A stretch of DNA of 64,000 bases, taken from positions 291,978 through 355,977 of the forward strand of contig NZ_WWER01000006.1 of NCBI RefSeq assembly GCF_009857885.1, read 5' to 3'. The notes beneath the pieces were generated by a model. The model worked only from the letters and a program-made list of their open reading frames with translations, did not search any database and had not been told where the DNA came from. The DNA is from Pusillimonas sp. TS35 (GTDB taxonomy: Bacteria > Pseudomonadota > Gammaproteobacteria > Burkholderiales > Burkholderiaceae_B). This document shows positions 6,720 to 16,279 of the stretch, in pieces. The translations under genes and the position numbers were made by a program. The number at the start of each line of letters is the position of its first letter. Position 1 is the stretch's first letter.

Positions 6720-9359
6720 TCATTGAAGCGCGAGTGCGCGTTTCGCGGTGTCCGCAATGGTCGCTGCGTCTACGCCGAAGAACGCCCGCAATTCCGCACG
6801 GGTATCGCTGCGGCCGAAACCGTCGGTGCCCAGGGTGAGGTAGCGACGGCCGGCGGGGAGGTAGGCGCGGATGGATTCAGGCACCAGGCGTACGTAGTCG
6901 CTCGCGGCGATGATGGGGCCGGCGCTGTCCTGAAGCAAACGAGTAATGTGGGGGGCATCGGCCACTTCGCCGCGCAGGGCTTGTGCTTCGCAGCGATGGC
7001 CGTCGCGGGCCAGCTCGCTCCAACTGGTGATACTGAGGACATCGCAACGTATGCCTTCCGCGGCCAGTGCTTCCGCGGCCTTGATGACTTCGGTGAGGAT
7101 GGCGCCTGAGCCAAGCAGCGTGACTTTGGCAGCCGACCCGGTCGCACGCTGGTCGCCGTTGGCGTTGTATTGCCTGTACACATATGCGCCCCGCAGTATC
7201 TGCGCATATGCGTCTTCCGGTATATCCGCTTGTACATACCGTTCGTTCATGACAGTCAGGTAATAGAACACGTCCTTTTGCTCGACCATCATTTCTCGCA
7301 TGCCGGCATCGATGATGACAGCCAGCTCGCCCGCGAAGGCGGGGTCGTAGGCTTTGCAGTTGGGGATGGTGGCGGCCACGAGATGGCTGCTGCCATCCTG
7401 GTGTTGCAGGCCTTCGCCAGCGAGGGTGGTTCGGCCCGAGGTGGCGCCGACCAGGAAGCCGCGCGGGCGTTGGTCCGCTGCGGCCCAGATCAGGTCGCCG
7501 ACGCGCTGGAACCCGAACATGGAGTAATAGATGTAGAACGGCAGCATGGCCAGGCCATGGGTGCTGTAGCTGGTGGCGGCGGCCACCCAGCTTGATATGG
7601 CGCCGGCCTCGCTAATGCCTTCTTCCAGGATCTGGCCGTCCAGTGCCTCGCGGTAGGTGAGCATGGAGCCGATATCTTCGGGCTCGTAGCGTTGGCCGAC
7701 ACTGGAATAGATGCCGACTTGCCGGAATAGATTCGCCATGCCGAAGGTGCGTGCTTCATCGGCCACGATGGGTACGATGCGCGGGCCCAGCGTGGTATCG
7801 CGCAGCAGGCTGGCCATCATCCGGACAAATGCCGTGGTCGTGGACATGTCGCGCCCTGCGGGCGCCAGCGCGAAGCGCGCGTAGCCGGCGAGCTCGGGTA
7901 CCGGTACCTGGTCAGCATCGGTGCGGCGGGCGGGCAGGAAGCCGCCCAGCCGCTGGCGGCGTTCCTGCAGATAACGCATCTCTGGGCTGTCGTCGGCGGG
8001 CTTGTAAAAGGCCCGGCTCAACACCTGGGTGTCGGTAAGCGGCAGGTTGAAGCGATCGCGGAAGCCCAGCAGATCGTCGTCGTCCAGTTTCTTTTGCGAA
8101 TGGGTGGTCATGCGGCCCTGCCCGGCGCTGCCCATGCCGAAGCCTTTCTTGGTATGGGCCAAAATCACCGTTGGTTGGCCGGTATGCCGGGCGGCGGCCG
8201 CATAGGCGGCATGGATTTTCACTAAATCGTGGCCGCCGCGGCGCAGCATGTCGATCTGTTCATCGGTCAGGCCCTGTACCAGTCGCGTCAGCGCTTCGCT
8301 CTGTCCGAAGAAGTGGTCGCGGTTGTAGCGGCCATCCTTGGCTGCGAAGGTCTGCATTTGGCCATCCACGGTCTGCGACAGCGTGCGCACCAGCGCACCG
8401 CTCAGGTCGCGCGCGAACAGGCCATCCCAGTCGCTGCCCCAGACTACCTTGATCACATTCCAGCCCGCGCCAGTAAAAAGTTTTTCCAGCTCGCTGATGA
8501 TGCAGCCATTGCCGCGCACCGGCCCGTCCAGGCGCTGCAGATTGCAGTTGACGACCCAGACCAGGTTGTCCAAGTGTTCGCGCGCGGCGAGCGTCAGTGC
8601 GCTCATGGATTCGGGTTCGTCCATTTCGCCGTCGCCGAACACCCCCCACACTTTGCGCCCGCTGCAATCAAGCAGGCCGCGGTGGGTGAGATAGCGCATG
8701 AAGCGTGCCTGATAGATGGCGCTGATTGGGCCGATGCCCATGGAGCCCGTTGGAAACTGCCAGAAGTCTGGCATGAGGTAGGGATGGGGGTAGCTGGACA
8801 GGCCGGTGGCGCCGTTGCGCGGCCCGCGCAGTTCCTGGCGGTAATGAGCCAGATCGTTCTCGGACAGGCGGCCCTCCAGATAGGCGCGGGCATAGACCCC
8901 CGGCGCACTGTGTGGCTGGAAGAACACCAGGTCGCCGCGATGCTCGGCGGCATCGTTGCGCGCGTGAAAGAAGTGATTGAACCCGACTTCGAACAGATCC
9001 GCTGCGCTTGCATAACTCGCAATATGCCCGCCCAGTTCGCCATAGGCGGCGTTGGCGCGCACCACCATGGCCAGCGCGTTCCAGCGCATCAGTGCGCACA
9101 GGCGCTGTTCAATGTCCAGGTCGCCGGGGAAGTCGGGCTGGTCTTCGGCCGAGATGGTGTTTATGTGCGGGGTTCCGCCGCCATGACGCCAACTGACCTG
9201 GGCATCACCGGCCATGCGCGTCAGCTCTTCAAGCATGAAGGCGGCGCGCTGCGGGCCGCCGGCCGCCAGGAGCGACTGGAAGGCGTCCCGCCATTCGACG
9301 GTTTCTTCAGGGTCGGTGTCAATGGTGGGGCGGCTGGAGCCGGAGAGGTTCATCAACAT
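6720..9359 (-). CDS. aceE: Homodimeric pyruvate (2-oxoacid) dehydrogenase E1 component
   Basis: 879 residues, similar in length to Escherichia coli AceE. The thiamin-diphosphate motif is intact: GDGEMDEPES, followed by VNCNLQRLDGPVRGNG. Other family stretches are AHTKKGFGMGSAGQGRMTTHSQKKLD, EEGISEAGAISSWVAAATSYSTHG and LVGATSGRTTLAGEGLQHQDGSSH. It decarboxylates a 2-oxoacid and acetylates the lipoyl E2 of the dehydrogenase complex. No E2 or E3 gene is near, and an Lrp-type regulator is divergent from it. This resembles the MdeB-type E1 plus Lrp arrangement used for 2-oxobutyrate from methionine, so this may be a second E1 rather than the housekeeping one. Start could also be the methionine two codons in. 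Confidence 0.92.
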   Translation of the reverse strand: MLMNLSGSSRPTIDTDPEETVEWRDAFQSLLAAGGPQRAAFMLEELTRMAGDAQVSWRHGGGTPHINTISAEDQPDFPGDLDIEQRLCALMRWNALAMVVRANAAYGELGGHIASYASAADLFEVGFNHFFHARNDAAEHRGDLVFFQPHSAPGVYARAYLEGRLSENDLAHYRQELRGPRNGATGLSSYPHPYLMPDFWQFPTGSMGIGPISAIYQARFMRYLTHRGLLDCSGRKVWGVFGDGEMDEPESMSALTLAAREHLDNLVWVVNCNLQRLDGPVRGNGCIISELEKLFTGAGWNVIKVVWGSDWDGLFARDLSGALVRTLSQTVDGQMQTFAAKDGRYNRDHFFGQSEALTRLVQGLTDEQIDMLRRGGHDLVKIHAAYAAAARHTGQPTVILAHTKKGFGMGSAGQGRMTTHSQKKLDDDDLLGFRDRFNLPLTDTQVLSRAFYKPADDSPEMRYLQERRQRLGGFLPARRTDADQVPVPELAGYARFALAPAGRDMSTTTAFVRMMASLLRDTTLGPRIVPIVADEARTFGMANLFRQVGIYSSVGQRYEPEDIGSMLTYREALDGQILEEGISEAGAISSWVAAATSYSTHGLAMLPFYIYYSMFGFQRVGDLIWAAADQRPRGFLVGATSGRTTLAGEGLQHQDGSSHLVAATIPNCKAYDPAFAGELAVIIDAGMREMMVEQKDVFYYLTVMNERYVQADIPEDAYAQILRGAYVYRQYNANGDQRATGSAAKVTLLGSGAILTEVIKAAEALAAEGIRCDVLSITSWSELARDGHRCEAQALRGEVADAPHITRLLQDSAGPIIAASDYVRLVPESIRAYLPAGRRYLTLGTDGFGRSDTRAELRAFFGVDAATIADTAKRALALQ

Positions 9360-9431
9360 GGCGTGGCACCTGAGGCGAGAGGGTAAGCGTCACGCTTATT
9401 GTCCGCCTGAATGAAGCGCAGATGCTTTCAA

Positions 9432-9470
9432 AAATATGGTCATGCAAAGCATATTTCAGCATAAAATGCT
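9432..9470. promoter_or_regulatory. Inverted repeats in the E1/Lrp divergent promoter
   Basis: AAATATG (9432-9438) and CATATTT (9450-9456) form a perfect inverted repeat with an 11-nt spacer; AGCAT-AAA-ATGCT (9458-9470) follows at once. AT-rich symmetric sites like these suit Lrp-family binding, and they lie in the only intergenic space between the E1 gene and the Lrp regulator. Confidence 0.45.
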
Positions 9471-9493
9471 GTCGATGATAGGAAGAGAGGCAT

Positions 9494-9955
9494 ATGAAGC
9501 TGGACGCAACCGACAGGCGCATACTGGCCGAACTGCAGCGCGATGCATCGCTCAGCAACGTAGAGCTGGCGCGGCGCATCCATTTGTCGCCGTCTCCCTG
9601 CCTGGCGCGCGTCAAGGCGCTCGAGGCAGCGGGCATTATCAGCCGCTATGTGGCGCTGGTGGACGCGCCCGCACTTGGCCTGGGGCTGAATGTGTTCATT
9701 TCTATCAGCCTGAAGTCGCAGGACAAGCAGGCGCTCGCCGACTTTGAGCGTCGCATCACGGCCCATGACGAGGTGATGGAGTGCTACCTGATGACGGGCA
9801 ACGCTGATTACCTGATCCGCGTGGCGGTGGCGGATATCGCCGCGCTCGAGCATTTCATCCTCGAGCACCTGACATCCATCCCCGGCATTGACAAGATCCG
9901 CTCCAGCTTCGCACTCAAGCAGGTGTCATACAAGACGGCCTTGCCGCTGGGTTGA
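9494..9955 (+). CDS. Lrp/AsnC-family transcriptional regulator
   Basis: 153 residues, normal length. The N-terminal helix-turn-helix reads LDATDRRILAELQRDASLSNVELARRIHLSPSPCLARVKALEAAGII; the C-terminal RAM ligand domain has MECYLMTGNADYLIRVAVADIAALEHFI. A good GAAGAGAGG ribosome-binding site precedes ATG 9494. It is divergent from the E1 gene and probably regulates it in response to an amino acid. MdeR of Pseudomonas is a known Lrp member next to a homodimeric E1; orthology here is not shown. Confidence 0.92.
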   Translation: MKLDATDRRILAELQRDASLSNVELARRIHLSPSPCLARVKALEAAGIISRYVALVDAPALGLGLNVFISISLKSQDKQALADFERRITAHDEVMECYLMTGNADYLIRVAVADIAALEHFILEHLTSIPGIDKIRSSFALKQVSYKTALPLG

Positions 9956-10005
9956 GGCGGCAGCCATGGCTGTGCGGCGATAAAAGTGGTACCTGCACGC
10001 TGCGC

Positions 10006-11070
10006 TCAGTCGGCCAAGCGTTCGCGCGGCAACGCGGTCATGTCGCGCTCCCACTGCGACAGCGGCAGGGGCGGCGATTGGCGCCAGATGCGGCGCATGA
10101 TACGGGGCAGTTCCTCGGTGCCGCGCCGGCGCGGCCAGTACTCGGGCGTTACCGTTTGCCAGGCGTTATCCGGCCCGATGCGGCGGCCCACGACGAAACG
10201 GAACGTATACATGCCGGTGCTCACGCCCATGCGCAGGTCGGTAACCACCAGCCAGCCCCGCACGTCGTCGTAGCGCAGCCAGTTGCCCGTGAACCATTGC
10301 AACCCCGCCAGGCGCGGGTCGTTGACGTCTTTGGCCAATGCGCTATTGAGAGGCAGCCGGATCTGCTCGCCCGGCCCCTCGTCCAGCACACTGACGATGG
10401 ATTCGATGTAGTGATCATCCGTGGTGCGTGCGGCCACGCGCCATAGCAGGATGTTGAAAGGTTCGGGCACGGAAAACAGGCTGGCCACGGCAGCGCCTTG
10501 CTGTGCCAGCGCCGCACGGGTGCGGCTTTCAATCAGGGTTTTGGCCCCAAGCGACAGTGCCAGATACAGTGCGCACCAGGCCAGGCACCACGACAGGGCG
10601 CGCACCATGCCTGGCCGAGGGCCAGCAATGCTGGCGGCCACGACCGCCAGTGTGAGTGGCAGTGTGAAGAAGGGGTCGATAATGAAGATGCTCGACCATG
10701 CTGTTGGCGTGGGGCGCAGCGGCCACCAGAGCTGGGTGCCGTAGGATGTGAAGGCATCGAGCAGAGGGTGTGTGCCAAGCACCAGCCATAGCGTCAGGAA
10801 CAGCCAGCCCGCGCTGTACTCGCGCCTGGGCCGCCAGTAGCGGTATAGCACCGCGAGCAGCGCCGCAAAGGCGGTGAGCACAAACAATGAGTGCGAGAAC
10901 CCGCGATGGTGGATCATCCCCGAGATCGGGTCGCCGTAATCGATGAAAACGTCGAGATCGGGCAGGGTAGCCAACAGCGCGCCGGCGGCGAGCGCCTTGC
11001 GGCCGTGAAAGCGGCCGAGCATGGCACCCTGGATGCCGGCGCCAAGCACGGCCTGGGTTAGTGAATCCAT
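10006..11070 (-). CDS. Membrane-bound metal-dependent hydrolase (YdjM/DUF457 family)
   Basis: 354 residues. The N-terminal half has four to five hydrophobic segments with the family's conserved polar motifs: MDSLTQAVLGAGIQGAMLG at the start, LPDLDVFIDY, HHRGFSHS and GTHPLLDAFTSYGT, whose His and Asp residues are the presumed metal ligands. The C-terminal third is soluble and of unknown role. Family members are inner-membrane proteins predicted to hydrolyse an unknown substrate. It is convergent with the Lrp gene (50 nt gap) and has no clear operon partner. Confidence 0.85.
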   Translation of the reverse strand: MDSLTQAVLGAGIQGAMLGRFHGRKALAAGALLATLPDLDVFIDYGDPISGMIHHRGFSHSLFVLTAFAALLAVLYRYWRPRREYSAGWLFLTLWLVLGTHPLLDAFTSYGTQLWWPLRPTPTAWSSIFIIDPFFTLPLTLAVVAASIAGPRPGMVRALSWCLAWCALYLALSLGAKTLIESRTRAALAQQGAAVASLFSVPEPFNILLWRVAARTTDDHYIESIVSVLDEGPGEQIRLPLNSALAKDVNDPRLAGLQWFTGNWLRYDDVRGWLVVTDLRMGVSTGMYTFRFVVGRRIGPDNAWQTVTPEYWPRRRGTEELPRIMRRIWRQSPPLPLSQWERDMTALPRERLAD

Positions 11071-11110
11071 GGTTGAGGTAGCGGTTACCTTGCGAGACGC
11101 GTACCCCGCC

Positions 11111-11437
11111 CTAGCTGCAGTTGACGCTGATTACAATATCTTGATCGTCCACGCGCAGGTTCAAGCGTTGCGGATCATACTCCAGCGTCATGACGTCTCG
11201 GGGGCGCAGCATACGAGCCTTCTTGGCGTTGGCGGCCTTGCGGAATTGCTCGACCAGGTTGCCGTCAGCTTTTTTGCCGACGGCAGCCTGGGCGAGGTCG
11301 GCGTTGCACACTTCGCGGCTCGTCTCGGTGGCGGCCGGGGTGTTGTTGGCAGCGGCGCCAGTACTCGAGCTAGTGCTCGCGCAGCCGGCCAACAGCGCCA
11401 AAGCAGCAAGGGCGCTTGTAATCAGTTTCCAGGTCAT
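11111..11437 (-). CDS. I78-family peptidase inhibitor lipoprotein
   Basis: 108 residues. A lipoprotein signal (MTWKLITSALAALALLAGC) places it in an envelope membrane. The mature part shows the compact I78 inhibitor fold: CNADLAQAAVGKKA, ARMLRPRDVMTLEYDPQRLNLRVD and a final VISVNC. Members inhibit serine peptidases of the subtilisin class, or are assigned so by homology. It is 40 nt downstream of the membrane hydrolase start on the same strand, with no functional link evident. Confidence 0.82.
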   Translation of the reverse strand: MTWKLITSALAALALLAGCASTSSSTGAAANNTPAATETSREVCNADLAQAAVGKKADGNLVEQFRKAANAKKARMLRPRDVMTLEYDPQRLNLRVDDQDIVISVNCS

Positions 11438-11894
11438 GGGCGGTTTCCTTCGAAAACAGATAGCGGTTCAATGATACTGGAAAGCCGGGCAGCGGAAGCG
11501 CCGACGGCAGGCAAGGATGCAGCCCGGTTGTGGCATGATACCTACAGGAAGACAAAGGCGGGCCAGACTCCGTGGCCGGCAGGCGAAACCGCGAGCCTAG
11601 TATAGGATGAAGCGCATGCGTCCCCCAGGCAGCGTTTCTGGATCGAACGAAGCAGGGCAGGCGTGCAAGGGCGCTAAAATCAAACTTTGTGGTTTCCGAC
11701 GCTGCGGGAGCCCTTGCCGCGTCCAGGCCCTGGGGCTGTATTGCACTTGACGGGCTACCTGTCACTGCGGCACAGCGCCGCAGCATTGCAGGTACCGCTG
11801 TGTCGCTGTGCTGATATGCCCCAGCACTGCTGTGTCGCCGCGTCAAGGCGCTGCGCTTCAACACCCTCTGGGTATTTCACCTTTATTGTCGCTT
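11438..11894. other. Divergent intergenic region without a convincing gene
   Basis: A 457-nt spacer between the I78 lipoprotein and trhO. CTGTGTCGC occurs twice (near 11798 and 11828). Frames crossing it are not protein-like in composition. It presumably holds the promoters of both neighbours; I could not place them. Confidence 0.5.
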
Positions 11895-12878
11895 ATGTCC
11901 CGCTATCTCGTTGCCGCCCTGTATAAGTTTGTCGAGCTGGGTGATTTTGTTGATCTGCAGGCCCCCTTGCGCGAATTTTGCGAGGCGCGCGGCGTTACCG
12001 GCACCTTGCTGCTGGCACGCGAGGGCATCAACGGCACCATCGCGGGCCCCGAGGCGGGCCTGCGCGAAGTGCTGGCTCATTTGCGAGCGGATCCGCGCCT
12101 GGCCAACCTGGAGCATAAAGAGGCATGGGCCGAGACCATGCCGTTCTACCGCCTGAAGGTTAAGCTCAAGCGCGAAATCGTTACCATGGGGGTGCCGGAT
12201 ATCGAGCCAACTACCATGGCAGGCACCTATGTGCCGCCCGAGGAATGGAACGCGTTGATTGCTGCGCCGGACGTAGTCGTGGTGGACGTGCGCAACGATT
12301 ACGAGGTCTCGATTGGCTCCTTTCGGGGGGCGGTCAACCCGCATACCGCGAGCTTTACTGAGTTTCCACAGTGGGTAAAAGAGCAGTCCGCCGAAGGCGG
12401 TTTGCTGGCCGATGGTGCCCGCGTCGCTATGTTCTGTACCGGCGGCATCCGCTGCGAAAAATCCACGGCCTATCTCAAGTCACAAGGCTTCGGCCAGGTT
12501 TTCCACCTGCAGGGCGGCATACTTAAGTATCTTGAAACCATCCCCGAGGCTGAAAGCTTGTGGGATGGCCAGTGTTTTGTCTTCGACGAGCGGGTGTCGG
12601 TAGGCCACGGGCTGGAACCCGGTGAGTATGAGTTGTGCCGCGCCTGCCGGGTGCCGCTCGGCCCACAAGACAAGGCAACGCCGCAGTACGAGGAAGGCGT
12701 AAGCTGCCCACATTGCCACGGCACGCATACCCCTGAGCAGATCGGCCGCTTTCGCGAGCGGCAGAAGCAGGTTGAGCTGGCCCGCAAGCGTCACCAGCGG
12801 CACATCGGTGCCCGTATGGAAAAGCAAGGTGAGGAGGAGCATGCTGTGACGGAACGCCGCGCAATGGGGCCCGTGTGA
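11895..12878 (+). CDS. trhO: tRNA uridine(34) hydroxylase TrhO (rhodanese-fold, YceA family)
   Basis: 327 residues from ATG 11895 ([13 protein letters not shown], the typical N-terminus). The N-terminal acylphosphatase-like domain ([16 protein letters not shown]) is followed by a rhodanese domain ([30 protein letters not shown]) with the active Cys181 in [13 protein letters not shown]-terminal cysteine-rich part (CRACRVPLG and CPHCHGTHT) looks zinc-binding. TrhO makes 5-hydroxyuridine at the tRNA wobble position, a precursor of 5-methoxy- or 5-oxyacetyl-uridine. Upstream in-frame sequence to 11808 is low quality and excluded. Confidence 0.93.
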   Translation: MSRYLVAALYKFVELGDFVDLQAPLREFCEARGVTGTLLLAREGINGTIAGPEAGLREVLAHLRADPRLANLEHKEAWAETMPFYRLKVKLKREIVTMGVPDIEPTTMAGTYVPPEEWNALIAAPDVVVVDVRNDYEVSIGSFRGAVNPHTASFTEFPQWVKEQSAEGGLLADGARVAMFCTGGIRCEKSTAYLKSQGFGQVFHLQGGILKYLETIPEAESLWDGQCFVFDERVSVGHGLEPGEYELCRACRVPLGPQDKATPQYEEGVSCPHCHGTHTPEQIGRFRERQKQVELARKRHQRHIGARMEKQGEEEHAVTERRAMGPV

Positions 12879-12999
12879 TGCAGGCCAAAGCGGCATGGGT
12901 GCGAATCGGCAGGCAGCGACCGCGGGGTTTGTGCCGCTCGGGTCCATATGCTGTGTCGCAATCGGGCCAAACACTGCGTGCAGCGTACGGTACCTAGGT

Positions 13000-13821
13000 A
13001 TGGCGGCGCTGCCCATCCTTTATTCGTTCCGCCGCTGCCCCTATGCCATGCGGGCCAGGCTGGCGTTGGCCGCGAGCGGGGTTGCCTGCGAACTGCGAGA
13101 AGTCGTGCTGCGCAACAAGCCGCGTGCCATGCTGCAAGCCTCGCCCAAGGGCACGGTGCCTGTGCTGGTGTTGTCTGCGCCCGGGCAGCCGGAGGTTATC
13201 GACGAAAGCCTGGATATCATGCGCTGGGCGCTGGCGCAGGCCGATCCGCTGGGCTGGCTTACACCCGAACAAGAAGACGTTTCCGCTATGCTGGCCCTGA
13301 TTGCGCAATGCGACGGCCCCTTCAAGCACCATCTCGACCGCTACAAGTATCCTGATCGGTACCTTGCGTCAGCCCGAGATGCGGTCCTCAGTCCGCCCGG
13401 CAGCGCGGAGCCGGGCGTGGCAATGCCGGCGCCGAATGGCGCGGCAGAGTGCAGATTGGGGGACGATACCGCAGCCGGTCGCTGCGATGTCGCGGCTGCT
13501 GACGCCCCGCGCAGCAACGCCCGGGAAGACCTGTTGGAATATTCTGCACGACACCGCGATGCTGCGGCGTTGTGGCTGGACGCGCTGGGTCGCCGGCTTG
13601 ATGCGGGCTATCTGTTCGGCAGCCGGCCGGCGCTGGCCGACATGGCCATTTTGCCCTTCGTGCGGCAGTTCGCGCACGTCGACGACGCCTGGTTTGCAGG
13701 GCGCGTACCCGCAAACGTGCTGCGTTGGCTTGAAGGATGGGAAAACGGCCCGCTGTTCGCGGCTGTGATGCCGAAATTCGCACCTTGGTGCGAAGGCGAG
13801 GTAGGCGTAGCCTTCCCCTGA
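13000..13821 (+). CDS. Glutathione S-transferase-like protein with an internal insertion
   Basis: 273 residues from ATG 13000. The N-terminal thioredoxin-like domain is clear (LYSFRRCPYAMRARLALAASGV with a CPYAM motif, then SPKGTVPVLV and IDESLDIMRWAL). The C-terminal helical domain has YLFGSRPALADMAILPFVRQFAHVDDAWF. Between LDRYKYPDRY (residues 112-121) and REDLLEYSARHRD, about 50 residues of Ala/Pro/Gly/Asp-rich sequence interrupt the helical domain, longer than I expect for this family. There is no stop, so the gene may still work. Substrate unknown. The ribosome-binding site is weak, so a start further upstream (12895) is possible. Confidence 0.78.
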   Translation: MAALPILYSFRRCPYAMRARLALAASGVACELREVVLRNKPRAMLQASPKGTVPVLVLSAPGQPEVIDESLDIMRWALAQADPLGWLTPEQEDVSAMLALIAQCDGPFKHHLDRYKYPDRYLASARDAVLSPPGSAEPGVAMPAPNGAAECRLGDDTAAGRCDVAAADAPRSNAREDLLEYSARHRDAAALWLDALGRRLDAGYLFGSRPALADMAILPFVRQFAHVDDAWFAGRVPANVLRWLEGWENGPLFAAVMPKFAPWCEGEVGVAFP

Positions 13822-13958
13822 AGCATGTCTGCGGGAGCCAGCCACGAACATGCTTGGCGGCAAGAATGCCGTGTGCACCTGCTGCGCGGGCGTTTAGTCG
13901 TCGTGTTGAGTACCAAGCGCGTGGCCGGGCGAAAAAATCAATGCCGAGTCTCGCCGCA

Positions 13959-13987
13959 CAGTCCAGCCGCCTTGTGGGGCTGGACTG
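13959..13987 (-). terminator. Probable fabI terminator hairpin
   Basis: A perfect 10-bp stem (CAGTCCAGCC at 13959-13968 with GGCTGGACTG at 13978-13987) lies just past the fabI stop. Read on the minus strand, a run of six T follows at 13932-13937, about 20 nt later. It could serve the convergent gene as well. Confidence 0.55.
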
Positions 13988-13997
13988 CAGGCCAAGG

Positions 13998-14780
13998 TTA
14001 TTCCATGCCGGGGACAACCGCCGAGAAACCGCCATCCACGTGTGTGATCTCGCCCGTGATGCCAGCGGCCAGGTCGGACATCAGGAAAGCGGCGACATTG
14101 CCGACATCTTCGATCGTGACGTTGCGACGCAGTGGCGCATGGGTTTCGACGAACTTCAGGATGACCGAGAAATCCTTGATGCCACTGGCTGCCAGCGTCT
14201 TGATCGGGCCGGCCGAAATGCCGTTGGCACGGATGCCGTGGGGGCCCAGGGATGACGCCAGATAGCGTACGCTGGCTTCGAGCGAAGCCTTGGCCAGCCC
14301 CATGGTGTTGTAGTTGGGGATGGCTTTTTCAGCGCCCAGGTAGGTGAGCGTCAGGACTGAACTGTTACGGCCCTTGAGCAATGGCAGCGCGGCTTTGGTA
14401 AGCGCGGGAAAGCTATAGGCTGATATATCATGTGCGATACGAAAAGCTTCGCGCGTCATACCTTCGAGGAAATCGCCGGCAATCGACTCGCGCGGCGCAA
14501 AGCCGATGGAATGCACCAGCCCGTCCAGGCCGTCCCAGCGCTCGCCCAGTTGGGCAAAGGCGTCATTGATCTGGTCGTCTTCGCTGACGTCACAGGGGAT
14601 GACGATGTCGGTTCCGAGCTCGGCGGCGTATTCGGTGACGCGATCCTTGAAGCGCTCACCCACGTAGGTGAGCGCCAGCTCGGCACCTTGCTGCTTGCAG
14701 GCACTGGCAATGCCCCAGGCGATTGAGCGGTTGGAGATGACCCCGGTAACCAGAATGCGTTTGCCTTCCAGGAAGCCCAT
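13998..14780 (-). CDS. fabI: Enoyl-[acyl-carrier-protein] reductase (NADH), FabI
   Basis: 260 residues from ATG 14780, preceded by AAGGATC; the frame also continues upstream to 14834 but without support. It catalyses the last reduction of each fatty-acid elongation cycle. Visible are the dinucleotide fold ([20 protein letters not shown]), HSIGFAPRE and the catalytic Tyr147, Tyr157 and Lys164 in [22 protein letters not shown]. This is also the target family of triclosan. mltD lies downstream in direction of neither; it is transcribed from the gene upstream side with an 84-nt gap. Confidence 0.95.
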   Translation of the reverse strand: MGFLEGKRILVTGVISNRSIAWGIASACKQQGAELALTYVGERFKDRVTEYAAELGTDIVIPCDVSEDDQINDAFAQLGERWDGLDGLVHSIGFAPRESIAGDFLEGMTREAFRIAHDISAYSFPALTKAALPLLKGRNSSVLTLTYLGAEKAIPNYNTMGLAKASLEASVRYLASSLGPHGIRANGISAGPIKTLAASGIKDFSVILKFVETHAPLRRNVTIEDVGNVAAFLMSDLAAGITGEITHVDGGFSAVVPGME

Positions 14781-14864
14781 GTATTGATCCTTGATTGTGT
14801 AGCGGTGTGATGTTGTGAAGTATGTGGCGGGCAAGGCGCGGCCACAAATGCCGCGCCCCGCGCG

Positions 14865-16271
14865 TTAGCCCCGTATGTCTGTGCCCGGCACCCTGATTTT
14901 GTTGCCTTTTACGAGATTGTTGCTGTGCAGGTTATTGAGCTTGCGCAGTTCGGACACTGATGTGTTGTAACGCTTGGCCAGGGCGAATAGAGTGTCGCCT
15001 GGTTTGACGGTGTGTGTGCGCACATTGGCCGTGCGGCGCAATACCTTGACGTCGCCCTTGTTCTGGCGCTGTGCATGGGGCGTCTGCCGCGCCTGGGTAA
15101 GGATGTCGGGCCCAGGCTGCTCGAGCGACGCGAGCATGACACCGCCCTCGGGCGCCAGGCCACCGGCGGCCGGCACCAGCAGCGACTGCTCGCCAGCACG
15201 CTTGTGCTGGTCGCTGATGCCATTGACAGCCAGCAGGGTTTTTTCGCTGATGCCATGGCGCTGGGCGATCGCTGCAAAGCTTTCGCCCCGGCTGCTTTTG
15301 TACATGCGCCAGGAGCTGAGGCGGCCTTGATAGGCGGAAAGATTGTTGTTGAAGATATTTACGCGGTTGGTGGGCAAGAGCAGCGGAGTGTCGTGCTCTG
15401 CCAGCATGATGGGCCGGTTGAACGAGGCATTGAGCGACTTGAACTCGTCCAGCGGCATCTCGGCAAGGCGGGCGGCCACCTCGATGTCCATGTCGCGATC
15501 CTTCTGGATGATCGCGAAATAAGGCTGATTGCCAACGTCGGGCAGGCTGATGCCATAGCGGGACGGGTTGGCGATGATGTTCTTGATGGCTTGAAGCTTT
15601 GGAACGTAATTGCGGGTTTCGTCTGGCATCGCCAGCGAGAGGTAATCAGTGCCCAGGCCTGCCCGGGCGTTTTTTTCCATGGCGCGCCGCACCGCGCCTT
15701 CGCCCCAGTTGTATGACGCCAATGCAAGATACCAGTCGCCCTGGAAGTCGTACAGGTAGGCCAGATAATCGAGCGCGGCCTGGGTAGAAGCGATAGGGTC
15801 GCGGCGCTCGTCGCGCCACCAGTCTTGCTCGAGCTTATAGTGCCTGCCCGTGCTGGGGATGAACTGCCACAGGCCCGACGCCTTCGAGCGGGACAGCGCG
15901 GTGGGATCGTAGGCGCTTTCAACGAAGGGTAGCAATGCGAGCTCGGTAGGCAGGCCGCGGCGGTTTAGTTCTTCGACGATGAAATACAGGTATTTGCCAG
16001 CCCTTTCGCTCATGCGCTTCACCGACTCGGGGTGCTGGGCATAGTACGACGTCCATTGATTGGCCAGGTCGGTGTGCAGATTGGGGATGGCGAAGCCGCG
16101 GCGTACGCGATCCCACATATCGCGGGGGGGATGAGTGAGATCAATGGTGCGGGAAGTGTCTGCGGCGGAGTAACTCTTTTTTGCGGGGGCGTACGGGTTG
16201 TTGGGCGTTTGGGTCGCGCAGCCGGCGAGGACTGCTACGATCAGCAAAAGGAAGAGGCGCAGACGGATCAT
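14865..16271 (-). CDS. mltD: Membrane-bound lytic murein transglycosylase D (lipoprotein)
   Basis: 468 residues from ATG 16271. A signal peptide with lipobox LAGC (Cys18) gives an outer-membrane lipoprotein. The lysozyme-like domain has catalytic Glu118 in LLPFVESAYDPTALSRSKASGLWQFIPSTGR and ALASYNWGEGAVRRAM. LysM repeats follow (around KSSRGESFAAIAQRHGISEKTLLAVN and HTVKPGDTLFALAKRYNTSVSELRKLN), which bind peptidoglycan. It cleaves glycan strands to 1,6-anhydro ends. The gloB stop is only 8 nt before this start, so the two are probably co-transcribed. Confidence 0.95.
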   Translation of the reverse strand: MIRLRLFLLLIVAVLAGCATQTPNNPYAPAKKSYSAADTSRTIDLTHPPRDMWDRVRRGFAIPNLHTDLANQWTSYYAQHPESVKRMSERAGKYLYFIVEELNRRGLPTELALLPFVESAYDPTALSRSKASGLWQFIPSTGRHYKLEQDWWRDERRDPIASTQAALDYLAYLYDFQGDWYLALASYNWGEGAVRRAMEKNARAGLGTDYLSLAMPDETRNYVPKLQAIKNIIANPSRYGISLPDVGNQPYFAIIQKDRDMDIEVAARLAEMPLDEFKSLNASFNRPIMLAEHDTPLLLPTNRVNIFNNNLSAYQGRLSSWRMYKSSRGESFAAIAQRHGISEKTLLAVNGISDQHKRAGEQSLLVPAAGGLAPEGGVMLASLEQPGPDILTQARQTPHAQRQNKGDVKVLRRTANVRTHTVKPGDTLFALAKRYNTSVSELRKLNNLHSNNLVKGNKIRVPGTDIRG

Positions 16272-16279
16272 GGGTATTA

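Noticed and set aside
8229..9386. 385-codon frame opposite the E1 gene
   Set aside because: Antisense to an unmistakable enzyme gene; no ribosome-binding site and no family-like features.
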